64,000 bases of DNA, from the NCBI GenBank assembly GCA_024233005.1, contig JACKQE010000010.1, positions 62,001 through 126,000 on the forward strand, written 5' to 3'. Origin of the DNA: Akkermansiaceae bacterium (GTDB lineage Bacteria; Verrucomicrobiota; Verrucomicrobiia; Verrucomicrobiales; DEV007). The translations under genes were made by a program, and so were the position numbers. The notes under the pieces were generated by a model. That model worked only from the letters and a program-made list of their open reading frames with translations, was not told the DNA's origin and searched no databases. How positions within the stretch are numbered: the first letter of the stretch is position 1; each line of letters starts with the position of its first letter. Positions 45,113 through 54,145 of this stretch are shown here, in pieces.

Positions 45113-47260
45113 TCATTCGTCCATCTCGAGAATGCGTGAGATGCGGTTGTGCAGGTTGATCAGACGTTGCTGGTTTTCTTGCTTTTCGCGGGCAGATGAG
45201 GGCAGCATCCCGATTTCATCCACCGCATGTTCCAAGTGGGCCAGCGCCACGGAACGCGTCGATGTCTGGGTCAAATCGAAGCAGGAAGCGATGTTGGCAT
45301 AGACTTCTGCCAGCGCGATCCGGGCTTCCGGCTCTCCCGGATTGCGGTCCACTGTGAGCTGCCTCAGGGGCAGTTCATCACGGAAGGCGGCCATGGCGGA
45401 ATCGGTCTTCTCCTGAGAGAGGTAGATCATTCCCAGTGAACGCAAAGAGTTGGCCTCCGCGGCCTCGGCCGCCAGTCGCACCGACACGGGGGAGTTTTTG
45501 AGGTTTTCTGACAGGTCGAGGATTTCCGAAAACGTTTTGGCGGATTCCGATGGTTGGGATTGTTCAACCTGGAGATTGGCCAGGGCTTGAAGCACTGATA
45601 TGAAGGATTGCGTGGCCCCTCCGATTTCATGGGAGGGGGTCGCAGTCAGCGACAGCCGGTGCAGAGAAGAGAGTTCCGTGAGCCTGGCCAGGGCTTCATC
45701 GGGCTTGCCGTTTTCTTGCAGCACGTGGGCGAGAGGGAGAACGCATTCGGTCACTTGCGAGAGGGCCTGCCTGGGAAGGGGCTTGGTCAGGTCGAGGTTT
45801 TTCGTCCTCAGTTCCAACGCCTTCTCATAGGTTTTGGCGGCATCAAAAGGATCGCCCAGTTTTTCATAAGCTCTGGCGATGTCCAGAAGGTTGGCTTCCG
45901 CCGCCACGGCAAGATCCTGCAGATCGGGGGCTTTTTGGACGAGATTGGCCCGGATTTCGTAGGCTTTTTGAAACTTCGCCAAGGCGAGATCATATTCCCC
46001 CTTGTCAAAGGCCTGTCTCGCTCGCAGTGCCGCGGTATTGGCAGTGAGTCGCATCAGAGTGACCGAGCGGTCATCTGCCGCGGGCAGATTGCTCAGATAG
46101 GTTTCGGCATTTTCCGCAATATGATCGAACAGCTCGTCTTTGCCCGGACTGGAAATGTCCTCGCGGTTGAGTCGGTAGACAATGAAATGCACCAATTCTT
46201 CAGCCTGCTCCCTAGCTTTTTGGGCTTCTTGGGAGGCTTTGCGGGCTCTGCTGGCCTGGAGCAAGGCGGAGCCGGAAGCCCACAGCGCGGCTGCCAGCAG
46301 GAGAGAAAAGAGGAGGTTCAGCCGTCTCGCCCGCCGGGCCTGCCGGTAGTGGTCGCCGGCCTGCATGGCGAGGAGGACTTCACGCATGTCGGTGAACCGG
46401 TCCTTCGGGGACAGTTCCAGACATCGTTCGATGATGGCCCGGTAGGTGTATGCCAATCGGCAACCGGACGGCCAGACGATCTCGGCTTCTTCCTCAATCA
46501 ACGAGGCAAGCCTTTCGGCATCGAATCTTCTCGGGGCAGCGGGATCCGGATCCCCGCTGTCTTCCACGATGGAGGCCTCGGGATCAAAGCTCTGCCGCTC
46601 CAGTTCCGAGTATTTCCGGAGACGGGGCAATTGTCCGGTGACGAGTTTGAAGGCCACGACACCAAAACTGTAGACATCCCATCGGAAACCGCGACCGTCC
46701 GAGCTTTCCCTGGGGCGGCGAAGTTGCTCGGGACTGGCATAGAGCGGGGTTCCCCCGAGTTCGACCTCATCAAAATCGGTGCGGCTTTGCCCGAAGTCAC
46801 AGATCTTGACGGAAGGCGGGATCTCGTCGGTCAGCAGAATATTGCTCGGCTTGATGTCACAATGAATGATGTGGTGCCGGTGCAGATAGGCGAGGGCATC
46901 CGCGATATTGCGGAGCAGGCGCCAGGCTTCACGGTGGTCGACCTGACCACAGAGACGGTCCAAGGTCCGGGTTTGCCAGGCGTCGTCGACCTGGTCCGCA
47001 TGCAGGCCCATCGCATAGTAAGGCGGATCACTCAGTAGGTCGAAATCGTGCAGGGTTACAATGCCAGCGTGTTCCGCCACGCTGGAAAGCTTCTCCAATT
47101 CCCGTGCCATCTGCGAGAGATTCACCGAGGGAGTGCGGAAAATTTTCAGGGCTCTTTCGGAGATGCCCCGATAGGTGGCCCTGTAGACGCGACCAAACGC
47201 CCCCTCCCCGAGAGGGGGCAGGTGGATTTGGTAATCACGAATGTTGAGGGGCTCGTTCAC
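45113..47260 (-). CDS. Ser/Thr protein kinase with transmembrane helix and TPR-like repeats
   Basis: A 715-residue Hanks-type kinase. The Gly-rich loop is L-G-E-G-A-F-G-R-V (17-25), the ATP lysine is K39 in R-A-L-K-I-F, the catalytic loop is H-C-D-I-K-P-S-N (133-140; D135, N140), and the metal-binding D-F-G is at 155-157. The activation segment ends G-T-P-L-Y-A-S-P-E. The kinase domain ends near 305 and a transmembrane helix spans about 314-334. The outer part, to the C-terminus, is helical with TPR-like pairs such as A-L-A-K-F-Q-K-A-Y and A-A-K-T-Y-E-K-A-L-E-L. It should be an inner-membrane kinase with a periplasmic interaction domain. It lies 33 bases after the FHA-cyclase gene, so the two form an operon. 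Its 3' end faces the end of the giant gene. Confidence 0.92.
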   Translation of the reverse strand: MNEPLNIRDYQIHLPPLGEGAFGRVYRATYRGISERALKIFRTPSVNLSQMARELEKLSSVAEHAGIVTLHDFDLLSDPPYYAMGLHADQVDDAWQTRTLDRLCGQVDHREAWRLLRNIADALAYLHRHHIIHCDIKPSNILLTDEIPPSVKICDFGQSRTDFDEVELGGTPLYASPEQLRRPRESSDGRGFRWDVYSFGVVAFKLVTGQLPRLRKYSELERQSFDPEASIVEDSGDPDPAAPRRFDAERLASLIEEEAEIVWPSGCRLAYTYRAIIERCLELSPKDRFTDMREVLLAMQAGDHYRQARRARRLNLLFSLLLAAALWASGSALLQASRARKASQEAQKAREQAEELVHFIVYRLNREDISSPGKDELFDHIAENAETYLSNLPAADDRSVTLMRLTANTAALRARQAFDKGEYDLALAKFQKAYEIRANLVQKAPDLQDLAVAAEANLLDIARAYEKLGDPFDAAKTYEKALELRTKNLDLTKPLPRQALSQVTECVLPLAHVLQENGKPDEALARLTELSSLHRLSLTATPSHEIGGATQSFISVLQALANLQVEQSQPSESAKTFSEILDLSENLKNSPVSVRLAAEAAEANSLRSLGMIYLSQEKTDSAMAAFRDELPLRQLTVDRNPGEPEARIALAEVYANIASCFDLTQTSTRSVALAHLEHAVDEIGMLPSSAREKQENQQRLINLHNRISRILEMDE

Positions 47261-47293
47261 AGGGTTGACCGGCAGGGCCGGACGGTCTTCAAT

Positions 47294-49246
47294 TTACTTG
47301 GTCAGGCTGGGGATTTCACCTTCCCACGCCGGACCCGGCGGGGCCGCCAAATACCGGCGGGCCCGGTCCGCCAGCCACCGGCCCGGGGAGTCATCCGGGG
47401 GGAGTTGGCCCAATTGCGCCAGACAACCTTCCCAGTCCCGTTGCAGGAACAATTCCAAAGCTTCTTCGTAAGCCTTCACCGTTTCCTCCGTGGCACCGGA
47501 TCCTCCCACCGATGCAGGCAGGATCAATTCAAAAATAGGGTAGGATTTTTGGAATCCGGCAGGTTTCACGAGGCAGAGGCGCCGAAACCGCCATTGGTGG
47601 GCTCCGGGTTCTCCCTGCAGGCGGTCCACGGTTTCACCGGAGACCAGCACCGGGATCCGGAACTCTTTGGCGATTCTTTCAAGCCGGGCCCCAAGATTGA
47701 CCACGCTGCCAAAGACACTGATATGCCATTGTTGGGAGGGGCCGGTTCGTCCCACGGCGATACGTCCGGTGCTGACGCCAACCCGGATGGGCGACATGAT
47801 GCGGCCGTATTCCTCTTCAAATTCAGCCAGATCGGCAAAGTCCAGAACCATTCGTTCAGCCGCTGCCACCGCCCGGGAGGCGTGGCGGACACTGGCCGGC
47901 AACCAGTCCGGCCATCCCCAGAGGGCCAGCGCACCATCACCGGCAAAATCCGTCACCACACCATCATGGTCGAAGACTGTTTGCGTGATCCGACCAACGA
48001 CCGACTGGTTTTCCCTGAGGCGGGAAAGAATCTGAGCATCGGTGCGCGCCCTCTCGAGGTGGCGGGAATGTCCGCGTCGGTCACAAAAGATGACGGAACA
48101 ATCCGACATCGCGGGCTCGAGCTCTGCGGGATCACCCGCTTCGATGATTTCCCGGATGGCGGGGGAGAAGTAGGCGGATAGCCGGTCCTGAACCCGTTGC
48201 CGGGTGCGCGCCGCCAAGAGCCCAGCCACCAGGGAGGCAATCAGTCGGAGGAAAGGAATGAAGGCCACGGCGTCGGCGTCCGATGCCTGCCTGGTTTCGA
48301 CATAGAGATAGACCAGCCGGCCCAGCGCATCGCGGTGGATTTTGGCATTTTCCTCCGCGGAAGACACCGGCAGCGCGGCGATCCAGTCAATTTTCCGTCC
48401 CAGACTGTGGGCGGTGATAAACGGTTGATCGATCTCCGAACTCCAGACCCGGATGTCCTCGGGATCCGGATTGTCCAGGCTCAACTGCGAAAGCAAGGTG
48501 CGGCTGGGCTGGAAATCCGCCCGCATGTTGGGATCCGGATTCAGCACCTCGAAGGTCACTCCCTCCTCATCATCCTCTTCCAGCGCGAGAAACGCGACCC
48601 CGACCCCTCGTTGGCCGGGCAGGGCGCTTTCCAGAAACACAGCGGCCCGGTTGTAGAGTTCGGCATCAGTCGACCAACCACTGAGGACCTTTTCCGGCAA
48701 CTCCGTTTGGATCAGTTTGAGCTGGAGTCGAAGACTGTATTCATCAAGCGAGGCCACGTCGTCATAACGGGTGGATCCTACCTGGCTCAACATTTGCCCG
48801 GACCTGTCGAGCAGTCCGTCGGCCACCAGCTTGCGCATCGCTCTCGTGAGGTCGGCCGGTGACCGAAGCCAGTAGAGTGCCGTGGTGCCTTGGTTGCCAA
48901 TGACCACAGACTGCCCGTAGCTCAGACCGAAAGGATCCTCCAACCGGACCCGGTGATCCCGCGCGGCGTTGGTGAAGAAAGCATTGGGGCGGCTGCGTCC
49001 CTGAAGGCTGGGTAGCCGTTCCAATTTCAGCATGTCGCCGTGGCGGATGGCTTCGCTGTGGTTGCGGTTCACGAGCCGGTCATTCCAAGGCACCGTGAGC
49101 AGCTTGGCCGGTTCTCCTCCGTCAGTTCCCGTGTCGCCCTCGAGGGCCGATTCAGGTTTGCGTCCCACCCGGACCCGCCCTCCATCCGGCAGCGAAACGG
49201 ACACCTGCTGGGTGGGGTCCTCCAAATTCACCGCGATGAGGTGCAT
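47294..49246 (-). CDS. FHA-domain class III adenylate/guanylate cyclase
   Basis: A 650-residue protein. The N-terminus fits a forkhead-associated domain (V-R-V-G-R at 25-29, N-R-N-H at 60-63) that would bind phosphothreonine. A GAF-like middle (about 165-325) and a hydrophobic segment (327-345) follow. The class III cyclase domain has metal ligands D389 (V-I-F-C-D) and D437 (F-A-G-D-G) and transition-state residues N517 and R521 in V-V-N-L-G-A-R-L-E. The usual base-selecting Lys before G-D is Asp433 (T-D-F-A-G-D), so nucleotide preference is uncertain. The ATG at 49246 begins directly at the FHA strand; an open frame extends upstream to 49606 without domain sequence. The kinase gene follows 33 bases downstream, and an FHA protein beside a Ser/Thr kinase suggests a phospho-dependent pair. 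Confidence 0.85.
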   Translation of the reverse strand: MHLIAVNLEDPTQQVSVSLPDGGRVRVGRKPESALEGDTGTDGGEPAKLLTVPWNDRLVNRNHSEAIRHGDMLKLERLPSLQGRSRPNAFFTNAARDHRVRLEDPFGLSYGQSVVIGNQGTTALYWLRSPADLTRAMRKLVADGLLDRSGQMLSQVGSTRYDDVASLDEYSLRLQLKLIQTELPEKVLSGWSTDAELYNRAAVFLESALPGQRGVGVAFLALEEDDEEGVTFEVLNPDPNMRADFQPSRTLLSQLSLDNPDPEDIRVWSSEIDQPFITAHSLGRKIDWIAALPVSSAEENAKIHRDALGRLVYLYVETRQASDADAVAFIPFLRLIASLVAGLLAARTRQRVQDRLSAYFSPAIREIIEAGDPAELEPAMSDCSVIFCDRRGHSRHLERARTDAQILSRLRENQSVVGRITQTVFDHDGVVTDFAGDGALALWGWPDWLPASVRHASRAVAAAERMVLDFADLAEFEEEYGRIMSPIRVGVSTGRIAVGRTGPSQQWHISVFGSVVNLGARLERIAKEFRIPVLVSGETVDRLQGEPGAHQWRFRRLCLVKPAGFQKSYPIFELILPASVGGSGATEETVKAYEEALELFLQRDWEGCLAQLGQLPPDDSPGRWLADRARRYLAAPPGPAWEGEIPSLTK

Positions 49247-49306
49247 GATGACGGGAGCGGGGGCGGGGGGGAGCCTGGAATGGGAATCACCAGGAGAGAG
49301 TTGCGG

Positions 49307-49346
49307 AAAAAAACGCCGCCCAGTCGGATGACCAGTGCGGCGGCGT
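49307..49346 (-). terminator. Intrinsic terminator after the sugar isomerase gene
   Basis: On the minus strand, ACGCCGCC (49346-49339) pairs with GGCGGCGT (49320-49313) around an 18-base loop. Seven T residues follow (49313-49307, the first shared with the stem). It lies about 60 bases after the isomerase stop and separates that gene from the cyclase-kinase operon. Confidence 0.8.
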
Positions 49347-49404
49347 GACTGCGAAGGCAGGGCGGCTCCATGGAGCGCCTGCTTCGCGGCAGATTGGCCA
49401 GGGC

Positions 49405-50451
49405 TCAGGACCAGCCGTGGGTGGCGCGGACTTTGAGCATGACATCGAGAATGTTGTTCCAAGTTTCCACCTTCTCCAGAGTGGCATTGGGGAACATGCA
49501 GCCATCCCAGCAAATGTGATTGATGCCCCGTGACGCCGCGTCCTTGAGCCAGTACCCGGCGCATTTGACGATGTCCAACTTTCCATTCGGATCGTCCGCC
49601 GGGCAATGTTTTCCGGTTTTGTCGTGCGAGCCCGCCCCATGGACCTGGCCGTCATTCTGGGCCACATGGAAGTCGATGGTCCACGGCCGAAGGGCATTGG
49701 TCATGGTTTCATAGGCGGCCCAGAATTCGGCGTCGCTATAGCCTTCCTTGACCAGGGCATGCTCCGGCGCGTTGTAGCCGAGCAGATACAGGTAGGTGTG
49801 AGCCAGATCCGCTTGGAATCCGAGCGTTTCCGGAAGTCCGACGCCTTCGAGAACGTCCAGCATGTCCCGCCAGGAATGCATCCCGGCCCAACAAATTTCA
49901 CCTTCGGCGGCAAGACGCTCCCCATGGTCGGCCGCGATGGCCGCGGCTTTTTTGAAGGTGTCCACGATCCGGGCCGTGTTCGCCTTGGGGTTTTCCTTCC
50001 ATTTGGCGATCCCGAACTCGGCCGAGTCAATGCGGATCACTCCGCCCTTGCGGACCCCGTGCTCGTTGAAAATCCGCGCAATGCGGCAGCCCATCTTCAC
50101 GGCATTGAGGAATTTTTCCTGGGCGGCTTCATCCCCCATGGCGGAGTCTCCCACCGTGCCCGGCCAGACCGGTGCCACCAGGGAGCCGACCGCGAAGCCT
50201 TTTCCGGCGATCATGTCCGCGATGCGCTTCAATTCGTCATCGCTCGCCTCGGGATTCGTGTGGGGCAGGAAGAGGAAGTAGTCAATCCCTTCGAACTTTT
50301 GGCCATTCACCTCCGCCGCGGCAGTGAGGTCGAGCATGTGCTCCAAGCTGATGGCTGGTTCCTGACCTTCGCCGTCGCCCTTGCCGACGAGACCTGGCCA
50401 CATGGCGTTGTGCAATTTGGGGAGTGTATGCGACATAGTGGCGTTTTTCAT
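49405..50451 (-). CDS. Sugar phosphate isomerase/epimerase-like TIM barrel
   Basis: A 348-residue protein of the xylose-isomerase-like AP endonuclease-2 barrel family. Visible barrel segments are K-F-E-G-I-D-Y-F-L-F-L, R-L-A-A-E-G-E-I-C-W-A-G with a metal-site Glu, L-G-F-Q-A-D-L-A-H-T-Y with Asp and His ligands, and T-I-D-F-H-V-A-Q-N-D-G. These fit a metal-dependent isomerase or epimerase acting on a sugar or sugar acid in the cytoplasm. No export signal is seen. The ATG at 50451 was chosen; another ATG five codons later (50436) is possible. The gene has its own terminator and no metabolic neighbour that would reveal its substrate. Confidence 0.8.
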   Translation of the reverse strand: MKNATMSHTLPKLHNAMWPGLVGKGDGEGQEPAISLEHMLDLTAAAEVNGQKFEGIDYFLFLPHTNPEASDDELKRIADMIAGKGFAVGSLVAPVWPGTVGDSAMGDEAAQEKFLNAVKMGCRIARIFNEHGVRKGGVIRIDSAEFGIAKWKENPKANTARIVDTFKKAAAIAADHGERLAAEGEICWAGMHSWRDMLDVLEGVGLPETLGFQADLAHTYLYLLGYNAPEHALVKEGYSDAEFWAAYETMTNALRPWTIDFHVAQNDGQVHGAGSHDKTGKHCPADDPNGKLDIVKCAGYWLKDAASRGINHICWDGCMFPNATLEKVETWNNILDVMLKVRATHGWS

Positions 50452-50656
50452 ACCCGGATTGGACCCTGATGTCAATCTCGAAAGGGGAAGATGGGAGCGG
50501 CGGGATCGAATGGGTGGGAACAAAACGGCAGGTCTGATTCACGCTGATTGGGGCTCGCCTCACGCGTCGGTTTCTGGCAGACTTTGGCTTCCTGAGTTGT
50601 AGGGAAGGGAGTTTCTTGACGCCCCTGGACCGCATGGTTTGATTCGGAGAATGACG

Positions 50657-51340
50657 ATGGCCTTGGAAGACCAACACGCTGTGGAGCGCGCGCGCATGGT
50701 GGAAACGCAGATCATTCCCCGCGGGGTGACGGATCCTCTGGTGCTATCGGCGATGAAGGAAGTTCGTCGCCACGATTTTGTCCCCGCAATGAAAGTTTCG
50801 CAGGCTTATGAGGACCATCCCGTTGCCATCGGGTATGGACAGACCATCAGCCAGCCCTACATGGTGGCCCTGATGACTCAGCTGCTGCAGCTCCACGCGA
50901 GCTCGCGGGTGCTCGAGATTGGCACCGGCAGTGGCTACCAAACCGCTGTGCTGGCGAAGATCACGCCGGACGTGTATTCCATTGAAATCGTCCCCGGCCT
51001 TTACGAGCGCACGACGGCAATCCTGGCCGCTTATGGGCTTGGGGCAGACCGGTTACGGCTGGGGGACGGCTATCAGGGACTGCCTGATAAGGCTCCTTTT
51101 GATGGGATCATCGTTACTGCCGCGCCCGATCACATTCCCCCGGCGCTGGTGGAACAATTGAAGCCGGGAGGGCGGCTGGTGATCCCGGTCGGTCCCGCTG
51201 GGGCGACGCAAGAGTTGCTGGTGCTGGAGAAAAATTCCTCGGGCGCGACCCAGCAATGGAACATTCTGCCGGTTCAATTCGTTCCTTTGACCGGGAAAGC
51301 CCAATTCCCGCATACCACGCACCGCGAGCCGCGTCCGTAA
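50657..51340 (+). CDS. pcm: Protein-L-isoaspartate O-methyltransferase
   Basis: A 227-residue enzyme that would methylate L-isoaspartyl residues of damaged proteins using SAM, starting their repair. The family N-terminus R-A-R-M-V-E-T-Q-I-I-P-R-G-V is followed by V-R-R-H-D-F-V-P and by G-Q-T-I-S-Q-P-Y-M-V-A. The last is the isoaspartate-substrate segment. Then comes SAM motif I, V-L-E-I-G-T-G-S-G-Y-Q-T. The gene has one of the few good ribosome-binding sites in the window: GGAG at 50646-50649, seven bases before the ATG at 50657. The ATG at 50651 would be too close to it. Confidence 0.93.
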   Translation: MALEDQHAVERARMVETQIIPRGVTDPLVLSAMKEVRRHDFVPAMKVSQAYEDHPVAIGYGQTISQPYMVALMTQLLQLHASSRVLEIGTGSGYQTAVLAKITPDVYSIEIVPGLYERTTAILAAYGLGADRLRLGDGYQGLPDKAPFDGIIVTAAPDHIPPALVEQLKPGGRLVIPVGPAGATQELLVLEKNSSGATQQWNILPVQFVPLTGKAQFPHTTHREPRP

Positions 51341-51387
51341 ACTCTCGCCCTTGCTCTGCCTAAGCGAGGGGCGGAGGCGTGGCGGCT

Positions 51388-52815
51388 TTAGTGGCCCAGT
51401 TTTTCCAGCACATTCCGGGTGATCTTTTCCACGGCAGGATCTCCTCCGGCCAGTCCGTGAGCCCAGTCGGTGGTGGCGGCGGTGAAAACGGTGCCGCCTT
51501 GGGCACTCGTCCAAACGCCCATGCAAGCGGCGCCGATTCTTCCTTTCTGCCATTTCTCATACCATTCGGCATCATCGGGATGCCAGCTCGCAGGGCAGGT
51601 CCCCAAAACAGTGAATGTTTCCGGGGTGCCATCGCGGTGGGTCGGATAAGGGATCCCCTCACGCCATTCCAATTCGCAGCCATCCGTCTCGTATCCCACG
51701 ATGGTGTCTTTGCCGCCGAATTCCTCCCCGATCCTGAGATTGGTGCCCTCAAATACCCAGTGCTCAGGACGGTGAACCGTGTAGCTGGCTTTCCCGTCCA
51801 TGAATTGGCCGTGGCTGCGATGGTATCCTCCCCAGAGAAATCCCACGCCGGTCAATTGGTTTTCCGGTCGTCCCAGCAGATGATGGCTCCAGGCTGTGGA
51901 CAGGGTGGGGAAGTCGCGCGTCTGATACACTGGATCCGTGTGGTAATTCTGCTTGTAACAGGTCAGCGCCCGCCCCCCGTCCTCGCTCCGGACCTGCCAA
52001 CAGACGCTGTTGCCGCTGAAAAAGGCGGCGTTCCCGCCTTCCCGGATGTGCGTTTCCACGGCATCCCGCATGGGACCGGACCAGTACTCATCGTGGCCCA
52101 CACTGAGGACCAAGCGGTAAGGCTTGAGAAGGTCGGGAATTTCCTCCAGATCGCCATTGGCGGCATAATCCAGAGCGATGCCCTGTTTTTCGCACCATTG
52201 CACGAACGGTAGTTCCCAGCGGGAAAACTGTGAACTCAAGGGGCGGTCGAACGACACCCGGTGCCCCTGGTTTTTTCCCAGGCCATGGTAGGCATAGAGG
52301 CTGAATCCCCCCCAGTTGGTGTAGGCATTGTAGGTGTTGGTGGCGAGTTGCAGAAGTATGCGGGACTTCTTCCCGGGTTCAGCGGGACGAACCACGAAAG
52401 GCGCCTCGCTGGTCGCGCTGCGGGTGCTCCGACCCGACCATGGGCCGCCTTTGTCCTCGATGTGAAAGCGGGCCGTGTAGTAGCCGCTTTGCCAATCGTT
52501 TCCCACGGGAACCCGCAGCGTCGCGGGCCAGCGGCATCCCTGGCTGGACGCATCGTCAGGAACCGGATGCCGTTGTCCCGGCACGTTTTTTTTACTCCAA
52601 ACGACATGCGGCTCGGTTCCGCCCCAGCGGAGTATCTCGATGCCAAAGGAGGTGGCCGTGCAGGAAACGTGGAAAGCCACCTCCTGGCCGGGCGCCGCAC
52701 TCAGAGGATTGGCGTAGCCTTCGACAAAAAAGGCATCAGCACCCGCCGCCCTCGCCGGCGACACCGCACTGAAACAGGCAAGGAGAATGGCAAAGATGGG
52801 AGCGGAGCGTTTCAT
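51388..52815 (-). CDS. Secreted N,N-dimethylformamidase-beta-like protein
   Basis: A 475-residue protein with a signal peptide (M-K-R-S-A-P-I-F-A-I-L-L-A-C, cleavage near A-R-A-A). Its mature part matches the large-subunit domain family of N,N-dimethylformamidase. Features are an N-terminal beta-sandwich-like segment (Y-A-N-P-L-S-A-A-P-G-Q-E-V-A-F) and a glutamine-amidotransferase-like core with T-Y-N-A-Y-T-N-W-G-G. The signatures L-V-L-S-V-G-H-D-E-Y-W-S and F-F-S-G-N-S-V-C-W-Q follow. The small DMFase subunit is not encoded nearby and the protein is exported, so an amidase acting on a different, probably extracellular, substrate is more likely. It is divergent to the cytochrome c peroxidase gene across 112 bases. 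Confidence 0.75.
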   Translation of the reverse strand: MKRSAPIFAILLACFSAVSPARAAGADAFFVEGYANPLSAAPGQEVAFHVSCTATSFGIEILRWGGTEPHVVWSKKNVPGQRHPVPDDASSQGCRWPATLRVPVGNDWQSGYYTARFHIEDKGGPWSGRSTRSATSEAPFVVRPAEPGKKSRILLQLATNTYNAYTNWGGFSLYAYHGLGKNQGHRVSFDRPLSSQFSRWELPFVQWCEKQGIALDYAANGDLEEIPDLLKPYRLVLSVGHDEYWSGPMRDAVETHIREGGNAAFFSGNSVCWQVRSEDGGRALTCYKQNYHTDPVYQTRDFPTLSTAWSHHLLGRPENQLTGVGFLWGGYHRSHGQFMDGKASYTVHRPEHWVFEGTNLRIGEEFGGKDTIVGYETDGCELEWREGIPYPTHRDGTPETFTVLGTCPASWHPDDAEWYEKWQKGRIGAACMGVWTSAQGGTVFTAATTDWAHGLAGGDPAVEKITRNVLEKLGH

Positions 52816-52927
52816 GACTGGCAGTCTGGTAAAGTTTGCGTCATGATTCAAGCTGCTGAGGGAGCAAAGCGCAAGCCAATCAACCAACCAACGGTCTTCC
52901 TCGGACCTCCGTCGCACTCTGCGCCCC

Positions 52928-54064
52928 ATGAAACTGCCACTACTGTGCTGGACTGCAGGGGCGTTGGCTGGCGGAGCGCTGTGGTCTCAGGAATTCATCC
53001 CGCAGCAGCCTCCGCCCGCGATGCGGCTGGAACCCTTGCCGGCCAAGGTGATCGATCCCAGGGGAAATCCTGCGACACCGGCAAAGGTGACCCTGGGACG
53101 CCTCCTGTTTTTTGACCCCATCCTCTCTGCCGATGGCACCGTGGCCTGCGCGACCTGCCATGACCCCCGGTTTGGCTGGGCCGATGGTCGAACGACGCCA
53201 TTGGGAATGGGGGGAGCGGGAAAGGGGCCGGAGCGTCTGCCGGTTCGGTCCTTGAACCTGCCGCCTCTGGTGAGAAACACCCCCACCGTCCTCAATGCGG
53301 GGTTTCTGGGGCTTGTCGCGGGAGCGCCTCTGGCGCCCGAGGCTGCCCCCTTGTTCTGGGATGGTCGGGAACATGGACTGGAAGCCCAGGTGGCGCACCC
53401 ATTGAATGCCGCCGCAGAAATGGGGGGACCTCTGCCGGCACAGAATGCCTTGGAAGCGGCCGCGGAGCGGTTGCGTTCTGTGCCAGCCTATGAAACCCTG
53501 TTTCAGGCCGCCTTTGGAGTCGGCGGAGCCTCCATCACCGGGCAGCGCCTGGCGCAGGCGTTGGCAGCGTTCGAACGATCCCTGCGGGCAGGGAACACGG
53601 CGGTGGACCGGTTTTTCGGAGGGGATCCCAAGGCCTTGTCGGCCCTTTCCCGCCAGGGACTGGAGGTTTTTCAATCAGCGGGCTGCGCGCATTGTCATGG
53701 TGGGCCGATGTTTTCCGACTTCCAGCGGCACGTCGTGGGATTTCCTGATGGGGAACGAGCTGCCATGCGGACCCCTTCGCTGCGGAATCTGATCTCCACC
53801 GCACCTTACATGCACAATGGTGCCTTGCGTTCGTTGGAGGATGTTCTGGCTTTTTACGACCAGCTCCAGGATACCGTGAGCGAGACCCTCGATGGCGGTG
53901 ATGACGCCGCCCAGCCTCCCTTGGATCCCTTGCTGCGCCGGTTGCACCTGCGGACCGAGGACATTCCCAGCCTTTTGGCCTTCCTGCGGGATCTCCAATC
54001 CCCGGACTATGACCGGTCGATTCCCTCCGCGGTCCCGAGCGGCCTGGATGTGGGCGGGAAATGA
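52928..54064 (+). CDS. Di-haem cytochrome c peroxidase (MauG/CcpA family)
   Basis: A 378-residue periplasmic protein with an N-terminal signal (hydrophobic 3-19, cleavage near L-W-S-Q). Two covalent haem motifs are present, C-A-T-C-H (74-78) and C-A-H-C-H (253-257). The first is followed by D-P-R-F-G-W-A-D-G, and the P-Y-M-H-N-G-A-L segment (Met295) supplies a distal ligand to the high-potential haem in family members. It would reduce hydrogen peroxide or, like MauG, perform a haem-based oxidation. In these bacteria such proteins are common and often of unknown partner. It starts 112 bases from the divergent dimethylformamidase-like gene and is followed 81 bases later by prfB on the same strand. 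Confidence 0.9.
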   Translation: MKLPLLCWTAGALAGGALWSQEFIPQQPPPAMRLEPLPAKVIDPRGNPATPAKVTLGRLLFFDPILSADGTVACATCHDPRFGWADGRTTPLGMGGAGKGPERLPVRSLNLPPLVRNTPTVLNAGFLGLVAGAPLAPEAAPLFWDGREHGLEAQVAHPLNAAAEMGGPLPAQNALEAAAERLRSVPAYETLFQAAFGVGGASITGQRLAQALAAFERSLRAGNTAVDRFFGGDPKALSALSRQGLEVFQSAGCAHCHGGPMFSDFQRHVVGFPDGERAAMRTPSLRNLISTAPYMHNGALRSLEDVLAFYDQLQDTVSETLDGGDDAAQPPLDPLLRRLHLRTEDIPSLLAFLRDLQSPDYDRSIPSAVPSGLDVGGK

Positions 54065-54145
54065 TGCTGGCGCTTGACTGGGCTCACTGGGAACGACACA
54101 TTGTCCTTCCCTCGATGCCGGGGGGCGCGCAACCTTCTCTGAATC

